5,196 nucleotides of DNA from Propionibacteriaceae bacterium (GTDB taxonomy: Bacteria > Actinomycetota > Actinomycetes > Propionibacteriales > Propionibacteriaceae), in NCBI GenBank assembly GCA_003451975.1, contig DMIX01000161.1, positions 1 through 5,196 on the forward strand, given 5' to 3'. Position 1 is the stretch's first letter. Each line of letters begins with the position of its first letter. Below are positions 1 through 5,196 of this stretch, in pieces. The notes under the pieces were generated by a model, which saw only the letters and a list, made by a program, of their open reading frames with translations, had not been told where the DNA came from and made no database searches. A program made the position numbers and the translations under genes.

Positions 1-1226
1 GGGCCGCCGCCGCTCCCGCCGGCGATCGCCACGACATCGCCGGCGGCGACCTCGAAGCTGATCGGCTGCAGAGCGGGGGTGTCCGTCCCCGGGTAGGTGT
101 GGGTGAGGCCGCGCACCGTCAGCAGCGGGCTGGCGGCTGCTGGCCGGCGACCCGACTTTGGACCTGCCTCAGTGGGCACGGTGGCCGACACCGACAGCTG
201 AGGCTGATCAAGCCCGACCGTCGCCTGCTCGCTGAACACGAGTTTGGCCGCAGCGCCGACGCCGACGCTGTCAGGCTCGTGGGCGTCGATCAGAGCGAAG
301 GCCGACTTCGCGGCAGCAACGCCGTCCGCGGAGTCGTGGTAGTGAACGCCGACCTGTCGGATCGGCAGATAGGCCTCAGGGGCCAGGATCAGCACGAACA
401 AGGCGGTGGCCAGATCGAGCTCACCGAAGACGACCCGGAAGCCGATGGTGACCGCGATCACGGCAACGCTCAGTGTCGAGAGCAGTTCCAGCACGCCGGC
501 AGACAGGAAGGAGACGCGCAGCGTCGCCATGGTCTCGCGAACGTGGGCGGCTTCGGTTTCCTTCAGGCCGCGTGCCTGGGCTTTGGCACGGCCGAACACC
601 TGGAGAGTCGGCAGGCCGGTGACCAGGTCGGCGAAGTGATGTGCCAGTCGGGTTTGGACCGCCCAGCGTCGCTTCGTGATGGTCTCGGTGGTCCAACCCA
701 CCAAAGCCATGAAGACCGGGATCAGGGGCATCGTCACGGCCACGATGACCGCCGACCAGAAGTCGGAGGTCAAGATCGCCACGCCGATGATGATGGGTAC
801 GGTCACGGCGAGCACCAGCTGGGGCAGGTACTTGGAGTAGTAGCCGTCCAAGGCATCCAAGCCCTGGGTAACCAGGGTGATCAAGCCGCCCGTGGTGGCA
901 GGTGAGTCAACCGGATGCGCCAGTCGGGCACCGATGATGTCGCGTCTGAGCTGTGACTTCACAGCCGCAGAGGTGCGATGTGCAATCCACTGGTGCAACC
1001 AGCTTAGGAGTGCTTTGCCGGCGAAGACTGCCAGCAGCAGCAGCGCGGCGGTCCACAGACCGTCCAGACTGCCCGTATCAAAAATTCCCGCCACTGAACG
1101 CGACAACAGCCATGCCTGACCAAGAGTCAGGATGGCTGTTGCGCTTCCTACCGCGACCCCGGCGACCAGGAAACCCCTGGTCGCCGAGGCCCGGCGCAGT
1201 AGGCGGGGGTCAATTGGCCCCGCCAT
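1..1226 (-). CDS. cydD: CydD, ABC transporter subunit for cytochrome bd assembly (partial, 3' end outside window)
   Basis: CydD pairs with CydC in an inner-membrane ABC exporter of thiols and/or a haem-related cargo that cytochrome bd needs for assembly. The ATG at 1226 lies two bases after the cydB stop, with GGCGAG six bases upstream, so translation is probably coupled. The 408 visible residues include an ABC type-1 membrane domain (hydrophobic stretches near 20-42, 58-75, 135-152, 156-177, 243-265 and 270-285). Typical CydD signatures are GLDALDGYYSKYLPQL (122-137), HHFADLVTGLPTLQVFGR (196-213) and PEAYLPIRQVGVHYHD (283-298). A poorly conserved linker of about 50 residues (317-367) leads into the nucleotide-binding domain, which starts near SPLLTVRGLTHTYPG. 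The window ends in Walker A: GGSGGG is readable (403-408), but the next codon begins CC, so it cannot encode the expected lysine. Whether this is real or an edge error is open. The gene could also be a CydDC fusion. Identification as CydD is by recognised motifs and operon position. Confidence 0.93.
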   Translation of the reverse strand, partial: MAGPIDPRLLRRASATRGFLVAGVAVGSATAILTLGQAWLLSRSVAGIFDTGSLDGLWTAALLLLAVFAGKALLSWLHQWIAHRTSAAVKSQLRRDIIGARLAHPVDSPATTGGLITLVTQGLDALDGYYSKYLPQLVLAVTVPIIIGVAILTSDFWSAVIVAVTMPLIPVFMALVGWTTETITKRRWAVQTRLAHHFADLVTGLPTLQVFGRAKAQARGLKETEAAHVRETMATLRVSFLSAGVLELLSTLSVAVIAVTIGFRVVFGELDLATALFVLILAPEAYLPIRQVGVHYHDSADGVAAAKSAFALIDAHEPDSVGVGAAAKLVFSEQATVGLDQPQLSVSATVPTEAGPKSGRRPAAASPLLTVRGLTHTYPGTDTPALQPISFEVAAGDVVAIAGGSGGG

Positions 1227-1228
1227 CG

Positions 1229-2404
1229 TCAACTCGCCAGCGCTACCTCATCGGGCATGTTCTCAACGCCGAGGCGCTTGCGGAACACCCAGTAGGACCA
1301 CGCGGTGTAAGCGAGCACGATCGGCACGAAGATCACCGCGACGATCGTCATCAGAACCAGAGTGGTCTGGCTGGAGGATGCGTTCAACAGATTCAGCGGC
1401 GCCGTGGTGCGATCACCAGCAGCGTCGACGAATCCGAGGCCCGGAACCATGGTCAGGAAGGTGATGACTGCCACGGACAGGATCGCCACCGAAGTGGAGA
1501 TGAAGGCGATGCCTTCGCGTCCGTGACCGACGAACCACCAAGCCGCGATCAGGGCAACAGCCGCAACAACGGTCACGATCCAGCCGGCCAACTGCAGCGC
1601 CGGAGCCAGGTCGCCGCCCAGAGCAGCCTCAGTGAGAGCTGCTTCGGCCGGGAACATCAGGTTCTGCCAGACCAGGTAGACCGCGCCACCGACGATGGCC
1701 ACCAGACCGATGGTCTGAGCAAACTTGCGTGCACGATCGTGCAGTTCGCCCGGACGGGTCTTGAGGGTCAGGTAGATGGCTCCATGGAACAGGAACGCCA
1801 CGACCAGCACGATGCCACCCAGGACGCCGAATCCATAGCCGTTGATGAACAGCTGCAGGAAGTACGGTGCCGGAGTCAGCACGAACAGGTGGTCTGCTGC
1901 AGGCTGCAGCAGGACCGGGGTGTTCATGTCGCCGGTGGCCAGGGCGACCGGCAGGCCCATGATGAAGTTGGCGAAGGCGATGCCGAACACCAGCGGCACG
2001 ATGAACGAGCCGATGGCCGCCATCCAGTCGAAGGTGTTACGCCACTTCGTCTCGGGGTGCTTCGAGCGGTACTCGAAGGACACACCACGAATGATCAGAC
2101 CGACCAGGATCAGGAACAACGGCAGGTAAGCGCCCGAGAACAGGGTCGCGTACCAGGCGGGGAAGGCTGCGAAGGTGGCGCCACCAGCGGTGAGCAGCCA
2201 GACCTCGTTACCGTCCCAAACCGGGCCGATGGTGTTCACCATGACTCGCTTTTCCTTGTCGTTCTTGCCAAGGAAAGGAATCAGCATGGCCACGCCGTAG
2301 TCGAAGCCTTCCAGAACCAGATAGCCGATCCACAGGACGGCGATCAGGATCACCCACAGAATCTGCAAGCCCACCGCGGGAGCTGCTACTTCAAGTGCAA
2401 ACAT
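1229..2404 (-). CDS. cydB: Cytochrome bd ubiquinol/menaquinol oxidase subunit II (CydB)
   Basis: This is the second subunit of cytochrome bd, a multi-pass membrane protein that packs against CydA and contributes to the oxygen and proton pathways. The 391-residue product has many hydrophobic helices along its whole length. It carries the family signatures LEGFDYGVAMLIPF (31-44) and GPVWDGNEVWLLTAGGATFA (60-79), the latter containing the conserved WDGN-VW motif. RGVSFEYRSK (around 106-115) is the usual cytoplasmic loop. The ATG at 2404 is supported by AGAGAGG at 2412-2418, seven bases before it; this ribosome site overlaps the last base of the cydA stop codon. The gap to cydA is 13 bases and the gap to cydD is 2 bases, so the three genes form one transcript. 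Its length is slightly above that of many CydB proteins (roughly 335-380 residues). The sequence shows nothing broken. Actinobacteria usually use menaquinol as donor, which is inferred here. Confidence 0.96.
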   Translation of the reverse strand: MFALEVAAPAVGLQILWVILIAVLWIGYLVLEGFDYGVAMLIPFLGKNDKEKRVMVNTIGPVWDGNEVWLLTAGGATFAAFPAWYATLFSGAYLPLFLILVGLIIRGVSFEYRSKHPETKWRNTFDWMAAIGSFIVPLVFGIAFANFIMGLPVALATGDMNTPVLLQPAADHLFVLTPAPYFLQLFINGYGFGVLGGIVLVVAFLFHGAIYLTLKTRPGELHDRARKFAQTIGLVAIVGGAVYLVWQNLMFPAEAALTEAALGGDLAPALQLAGWIVTVVAAVALIAAWWFVGHGREGIAFISTSVAILSVAVITFLTMVPGLGFVDAAGDRTTAPLNLLNASSSQTTLVLMTIVAVIFVPIVLAYTAWSYWVFRKRLGVENMPDEVALAS

Positions 2405-2411
2405 TTCTCAG

Positions 2412-2418
2412 CCTCTCT
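2412..2418 (-). promoter_or_regulatory. Shine-Dalgarno site of cydB
   Basis: The minus strand reads AGAGAGG here, seven bases before the cydB ATG at 2404, and overlaps the cydA stop codon. It is the clearest ribosome binding site in the operon and contrasts with cydA, which has none. Confidence 0.7.
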
Positions 2419-3938
2419 CAGTACGCGAAGCTCACGGGAGCGTCGTCGTCGGTGAGCACAACAGGCTCGGTGACTTCCGGCAGTCCCTGCTTGATGAAGT
2501 GAAGCTGCAGCCCGACCTCGACCACCGCAAGGGCGCCGTAGATCACGGTGAACAACACCATGGTGAGGCCGACCTCGAAGGGGCTAACACCCGGCGAGTT
2601 CGCGCTCATGGTGGGCAGCACGCCGTACACGACGAACGGCTGGCGACCCATCTCGGCGAAGATCCACCCGAAGCTGTTGGCGAACAGAGCCATCAGCGGG
2701 GTCGCGATCATCGCGGCCGTCCACAGCGAACCACCCTTGGGCTCCTTGCCCTTGTTAGTGGCGATGAGGACCCAGATGCCCACGATGATGGCCAGACCGC
2801 CCAGCGCGATCATCGTCCGGAAGGTCCAGAACGAGACCGTGATGCTCGGAGCGAAGTCGAACGGAGCGTCAGGGTTGGCTGCGTTGTAGTCAGCAACGTT
2901 CTTGACCAGTGAACCGGCGGTTTCCTTCTGCAACTGCACGTTGCTGAAGCCTTCCTTGGTGTACTGCTCATTGAGGTTGTTGATGCCGTACATCACCGCG
3001 TTGACGTCGTAGTTCTCCGAACCCAGGATCGAGAACAGGCCCGGGATGGTTAGAGCGGTGATGCTCTGACCCTCGGCGACACCCTCACAGCTGCTACCGA
3101 CCAGGATCAGCGAGAAGCCCGCTGCCGACTCGGTGTTGCACAGGCCCTCTGCGGCAGCCATCTTGATCGGCTGCTCGGTGGTGACGACCTTGCCCTGCAG
3201 ATCACCGGTGATGATCACGGCTGCACCGGCGATGATCAGGACCCAGGCCCCGAAACGAGTCGACCAGTGCCAGGCCGACTTGGTCTCGGCGTCAGCGTCG
3301 CCAGCCTTGGCGAGCTTGGCCAACCACCAACCGGAGATGCCCACGATGATGCCGCCCGCGGTGACGTAAGCACCGGCGATGACGTGTGGGAAAGTGACCA
3401 GGTTGACCGGGTTCACCAGAACCGCCATCAGATCGGTCATTTCCGCACGACCGGTCGCCTCGTTGTAGAACGAGCCCGCAGGATTCTGCATGAAGGAGTT
3501 GGCCGCCAGGATGAAGATCGCCGACAACAAAGTGCCGATCGCGCCCAACCAGATGCTCATCAAGTGAAGCTTCTTGGGCAAGCGATCCCAACCGAAGACC
3601 CAGACTCCCAGGAACACCGACTCCAGGAAGAAGGCCAGCAGGGCCTCCATCGCCAGAGGTGCACCGAAGATGTCACCGACGAAGCGGGAGTATTCAGACC
3701 AGTTCAGACCGAACTGGAACTCCTGCACGATGCCCGTCACAACGCCCATAGCGAAGTTGATCAGGAACACCTTTCCGAAGAACTTGGTCAGGCGAAGGAA
3801 CTTCTCCTCCCCTGACCGGTACCACAACGTCTGGAGTACGGCCACCAGCATCGACAGCGCGATGGTGATGGGTACGAAGAGGAAGTGATACACGGTGGTA
3901 ATACCGAACTGCCATCTGGCAAGGGTTTCCGCGCTCAT
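2418..3938 (-). CDS. cydA: Cytochrome bd quinol oxidase subunit I (CydA)
   Basis: CydA is the catalytic, haem-bearing subunit of cytochrome bd. It oxidises quinol at the outer membrane face and reduces O2 to water, supporting respiration at low oxygen. Numbering from the ATG at 3938 (506 residues), the functional residues line up with E. coli CydA: H18 in VYHFLFVP (haem b595 ligand, E. coli H19), E98 and E106 in AMEALLAFFLES (E99/E107), H185 in FPHVIAGAYVTAGG (H186), K259 and E264 in KMAAAE (quinol-site K252/E257), and R374 and M376 in FWTFRTM (R391/M393). EMGRQPF (429-435) is the conserved C-terminal motif, with F where E. coli has W. The Q-loop between E264 and R374 is about 110 residues, shorter than in E. 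coli. It contains the only two cysteines, C267 and C284. An upstream in-frame ATG at 4037 was rejected because the extra 33 residues would cross the blaI-like gene and precede the conserved N-terminus. No Shine-Dalgarno site precedes 3938; a leaderless start is likely. Confidence 0.97.
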   Translation of the reverse strand: MSAETLARWQFGITTVYHFLFVPITIALSMLVAVLQTLWYRSGEEKFLRLTKFFGKVFLINFAMGVVTGIVQEFQFGLNWSEYSRFVGDIFGAPLAMEALLAFFLESVFLGVWVFGWDRLPKKLHLMSIWLGAIGTLLSAIFILAANSFMQNPAGSFYNEATGRAEMTDLMAVLVNPVNLVTFPHVIAGAYVTAGGIIVGISGWWLAKLAKAGDADAETKSAWHWSTRFGAWVLIIAGAAVIITGDLQGKVVTTEQPIKMAAAEGLCNTESAAGFSLILVGSSCEGVAEGQSITALTIPGLFSILGSENYDVNAVMYGINNLNEQYTKEGFSNVQLQKETAGSLVKNVADYNAANPDAPFDFAPSITVSFWTFRTMIALGGLAIIVGIWVLIATNKGKEPKGGSLWTAAMIATPLMALFANSFGWIFAEMGRQPFVVYGVLPTMSANSPGVSPFEVGLTMVLFTVIYGALAVVEVGLQLHFIKQGLPEVTEPVVLTDDDAPVSFAY

Positions 3939-3945
3939 GGCGCGC

Positions 3946-3974
3946 AATCTACTACTGGCTGTCGTAGACCGCAA
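3946..3974 (-). promoter_or_regulatory. Candidate cydABD promoter (leaderless)
   Basis: On the minus strand a -35-like TTGCGG (3969-3974) is followed after exactly 17 bases by a -10-like TAGATT (3946-3951). Seven bases later comes the A of the cydA ATG at 3938, so the predicted transcript would begin at or next to the start codon. This agrees with the missing Shine-Dalgarno site and with the common use of leaderless mRNAs in actinobacteria. The -10 matches TATAAT at four of six positions and the -35 matches TTGACA at three of six. This is prediction from sequence only. Confidence 0.55.
3948..3968. promoter_or_regulatory. Candidate BlaI-type operator (imperfect 21-bp palindrome)
   Basis: The arms are TCTACTACTG and CTGTCGTAGA around a central G; eight of ten pairs are symmetric. 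It contains TACTAC (3950-3955), five bases, then GTCGTA (3961-3966). This resembles the TACTAC...GTAGTA half-sites known for BlaI/MecI repressors. It sits exactly on the 17-bp spacer of the predicted cydA promoter and on four bases of its -10 box, where a bound dimer would block RNA polymerase. Further half-site words (GTAGA 3964-3968 and TCTAC 3982-3986) point towards the repressor's own start. The binding protein is inferred to be the adjacent BlaI-like product. Confidence 0.62.
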
Positions 3975-3983
3975 TCTTTGATC

Positions 3984-3989
3984 TACCAT
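3984..3989 (+). promoter_or_regulatory. Candidate -10 box for the blaI-like gene
   Basis: TACCAT lies seven bases before the ATG at 3997, the same geometry as the cydA -10 box to its ATG. It matches TATAAT at four positions. No good -35 box is found at the usual distance, so this call is weak. It does favour the 3997 start and a leaderless transcript. Confidence 0.35.
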
Positions 3990-3996
3990 GTGCGCC

Positions 3997-4311
3997 ATGG
4001 CAGTACCGGGTGAGTTGGAACAGGCGGTGATGAACATCCTGTGGTCGCGCCCGGAATCAGTTTCAGTGAGGGAAGTTCATGACGCCCTCTCCGTCGACCG
4101 TGACCTGGCCTACACCACCGTCATGACGGTGCTGGATCGACTCGCGAAAAAGGGCCTGGCTACCAGACATCTTGAGGGCCGGGCCTGGCTGTACCGGGCT
4201 GCGCGCACCCAGGTCGATGAGCTTTCGGCCACCATCATCGAGAGCCTGGCCAAGCTCGGACCCGCCGAACGACGCGAAGTCCTCGAGGTCGTATCTTCCG
4301 CGTTCGCCTGA
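3997..4311 (+). CDS. BlaI/MecI-family transcriptional repressor
   Basis: This 104-residue protein is a winged-helix repressor of the BlaI/MecI/CopY (penicillinase repressor) family. The N-terminus GELEQAVMNILWS is the typical first helix. SVREVHDALS is followed by the recognition helix DLAYTTVMTVLDRLAKKGL, very close to what I recall of mycobacterial BlaI. GRAWLYRA is the wing, and residues from about 70 onward form a short C-terminal dimerisation helix region ending at VSSAFA. It is shorter than classical BlaI (about 125-140 residues). The start at 3997 gives MAVPGELEQ; ATG 3988 would add only three residues, and neither start has a Shine-Dalgarno site. The gene is divergent from cydA across 58 bases that hold a BlaI-like palindrome, so control of cydABD and of itself is the natural inference. 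Classical BlaI is inactivated through the BlaR1 M56 sensor peptidase, but no such gene is visible, so the signal is unknown. The family assignment is firm; the target is inferred. Confidence 0.92.
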   Translation: MAVPGELEQAVMNILWSRPESVSVREVHDALSVDRDLAYTTVMTVLDRLAKKGLATRHLEGRAWLYRAARTQVDELSATIIESLAKLGPAERREVLEVVSSAFA

Positions 4312-4465
4312 TTCGCGGCGTCTTGCCAGGTGGCCCATCGGCCGTCCGATTATCAGGAAAATCTTCCTTTCTCAGACGCTCAAGAAATGTTCTAACAAAG
4401 GGGGCGTGGATATGCCGGTTCGTACGCTTTCGAATTCGCAGATGGTCAGCGGCAGGCGCCGACGC
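4312..4465. other. Intergenic region between blaI-like gene and merR remnant
   Basis: This is the convergent gap between the blaI-like gene and the merR remnant. It holds a weak hairpin, AGGAA-AATC-TTCCT (4355-4368), followed by TTTCT, which could be a poor terminator for the plus-strand gene. Further right, a Shine-Dalgarno-like AAAGGGGG (4398-4404 plus the A before) lies seven bases before an ATG at 4412. That frame runs 53 codons to 4570, but most of it is antisense to merR and has the arginine-rich look of a non-coding frame. I therefore do not call a gene, though the start signals could be a remnant of one cut off here. Confidence 0.5.
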
Positions 4466-4481
4466 TCACCGCGCGTCGGCG
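4457..4481. repeat. GC-rich hairpin across the merR stop codon
   Basis: CGCCGACGC (4457-4465) and GCGTCGGCG (4473-4481) form a perfect nine-base-pair stem with a seven-base loop. The loop contains the merR stop codon. There is no following run of T on either strand, so it is not a standard intrinsic terminator, although such T-less hairpins are sometimes proposed as terminators in high-GC bacteria. Confidence 0.5.
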
Positions 4482-4830
4482 TCGAGCAGGCGGATTGCGA
4501 GTGGGCGAAGCTCGGGATCCGCGGTGGCCGCCATGAGCGCCTCCCGGGCGCGCCCACCCAGGCTGCCTAGGTTCATCAGCGCGGTCTGGCGTGCGTCGCG
4601 GTGGGCTGCGAGCGTGGCGGTTGCGTCCTGGTTGGATTCGGCGAGAGCGAGCCCGATCTCAGCGAGATTGAGTCCCAACGCCTTGAGGTTCTGGATCTGG
4701 AGCTGCCGCACGAGGTCGGCTTCGCTGTAGAGGCGGTAGTCGCGCGAGCTACGTCCCGATAGTGCCGCAGGGTGCGGCGGGTCAATCCGGTTCGCTCGGC
4801 GACTCCGCCGATTCGCAGCGCACGCTCCAT
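4466..4830 (-). pseudogene. MerR-family regulator, frameshifted by an internal deletion
   Basis: The reading frame from ATG 4830 starts with MERALRIGGVAERTGLTRRT and LRHY, the classic MerR helix-turn-helix. It then loses similarity and becomes arginine/serine-rich. Similarity resumes in another frame at about 4759 with SGRSSRDYRLYSEADL, then QIQNLKALGLNLAEIGLAL and a helical C-terminus ending LLDADAR with a TGA at 4466. In intact MerR proteins, about eight residues (of the form DEIGLLxP) lie between HY and SGR. Here CACTA joins directly to TCGGGA, so about 25 bases appear to be missing at 4759/4760, shifting the frame and removing part of the winged segment. A one-base sequencing error cannot explain the missing residues. 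The intact protein would have had about 130 residues; its target and inducer are unknown. No convincing ribosome site precedes ATG 4830. It lies 28 bases after the stop of the secreted-protein gene on the same strand. Confidence 0.8.
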
Positions 4831-4834
4831 GACC

Positions 4835-4867
4835 GCAGCGTAGTCGCGGCTCCCGACCCTACGACGC
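4835..4867. repeat. Imperfect inverted repeat between the secreted-protein gene and merR
   Basis: GCAGCGTAG (4835-4843) and CTACGACGC (4859-4867) pair at seven of nine positions, with CGTAG/CTACG perfect, across a 15-base gap. The right arm covers the TAG stop of the upstream gene. It could be a MerR operator or a small hairpin after that gene. With a gap this long the significance is low. Confidence 0.25.
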
Positions 4868-5196
4868 GACGACGGTGAGCGTGGCCTCAGGTCCGTCATA
4901 GGCCGCGACACCCTGCCACGCCACCAGATGGGCTCGGACGGTGACCGTTCCGGTGGCGGTGGGGGTGTAGGGCAGCCACACCCGGCCGAAGTTGTCGGTG
5001 TAGCCGTGAGCGACCGTGACCCAGGTGGTGGCGTCCTGCTTCACCTGCAGTTCCACGGTTCGCGTCCTGCGGTTGGCATTGACGTCCACGAAGACCTGGT
5101 AGGTCTCATTGACCATGATCGGACCGAAGATGTTGCTGACGACGGCACCCTGCGGCATCGTGCCGAAGACCTTGTAGCGCGAGCGAACCGTGGGGT
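4859..5196 (-). CDS. Probable secreted/surface protein, C-terminal Ig-like repeat domain (partial, 5' end outside window)
   Basis: The frame is open to the right edge and ends with TAG at 4861-4859, giving 112 visible residues from PTVRSRYKVFG to TLTVVAS. An ATG at 5158 is internal to the frame and is not taken as the start. The pattern is a single beta-sandwich module: YQVFVDVNANRRTRTVELQ, VKQDATTWVTVAHGYTDN, FGRVWLPYTPTATGTVTVRA and a final strand ATLTVV. The core pattern (R-V-LQ, then W-TVA-G-T-G, then R-strand) is common in Ig-like repeats at the C-terminus of actinobacterial secreted hydrolases and adhesins. There is no cysteine, membrane helix or LPxTG motif in the visible part. The catalytic or binding part would lie upstream, outside the window, so no specific function can be given. 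It reads towards merR on the same strand. Confidence 0.7.
   Translation of the reverse strand, partial: PTVRSRYKVFGTMPQGAVVSNIFGPIMVNETYQVFVDVNANRRTRTVELQVKQDATTWVTVAHGYTDNFGRVWLPYTPTATGTVTVRAHLVAWQGVAAYDGPEATLTVVAS

Noticed and set aside
99..905. Plus-strand open frame of 268 codons at the left end
   Set aside because: It is antisense to cydD, with low-complexity composition and no recognisable motif.
953..2455. Long plus-strand open frame of 500 codons over cydB and cydD
   Set aside because: It is antisense to clearly conserved cydB and cydD, and its translation is rich in Q, D, R, H and G without any domain, as expected for a shadow frame in GC-rich DNA.
3988..3996. Upstream ATG at 3988 for the BlaI-like protein
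   Set aside because: It adds only MCA, lacks a ribosome site and overlaps the candidate -10 box; 3997 fits the mirror geometry with cydA better, although 3988 is not excluded.
3939..4037. N-terminal extension of cydA to an ATG at 4037
   Set aside because: The 33 extra residues overlap the divergent repressor gene and the promoter region and are unlike the CydA family; MSAETLARWQF at 3938 matches the usual CydA N-terminus.
4576..4911. Single 111-residue minus-strand protein starting at 4911
   Set aside because: Only the part from 4830 to about 4760 resembles MerR. The upstream part overlaps the end of the secreted-protein gene and the downstream part is an out-of-frame reading of merR.

Overview
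This window most likely comes from a high-GC actinobacterium. The evidence is the actinobacterial style of the CydA, CydB and CydD proteins, an actinobacterial-type BlaI repressor, start codons that look leaderless, and a secreted protein with an Ig-like module typical of actinobacterial surface proteins. A propionibacterial relative is only a guess. The cyd genes are moderately GC-rich (33 of 60 bases in 3721-3780 by hand count). The right end is richer (43 of 60 in 4741-4800).

Layout: positions 1-3938 carry a tightly packed minus-strand operon, cydA-cydB-cydD. CydA and CydB form cytochrome bd, the high-affinity quinol oxidase that reduces O2 to water. CydD is half of the CydDC ABC exporter needed for bd assembly; it runs off the left edge inside its Walker A motif. 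A 58-base gap (3939-3996) separates cydA from a divergent BlaI/MecI-family repressor gene (3997-4311, plus strand). This gap holds a near-palindromic operator of BlaI type (3948-3968). The operator fills the spacer of a good cydA promoter and overlaps its -10 box. The simplest reading is that the BlaI-like protein represses cydABD and probably itself. No BlaR1-type sensor peptidase is visible.

Positions 4312-4465 are intergenic, with a Shine-Dalgarno-plus-ATG signal that leads only to a short, doubtful frame. A MerR-family regulator gene follows on the minus strand (4466-4830). It is broken: the DNA-binding helices and the rest of the protein lie in different frames, joined where about 25 bases of the expected wing region are missing. 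At the right edge (4859-5196, minus) is the C-terminal end of a probable secreted or surface protein with an Ig-like beta-sandwich repeat.

The points most worth a second look are the BlaI-cyd regulatory link, the paired leaderless promoters, the non-lysine codon at the expected CydD Walker A lysine, the two-cysteine Q-loop of CydA and the disrupted merR. I see no CRISPR array, RNA gene or mobile element.
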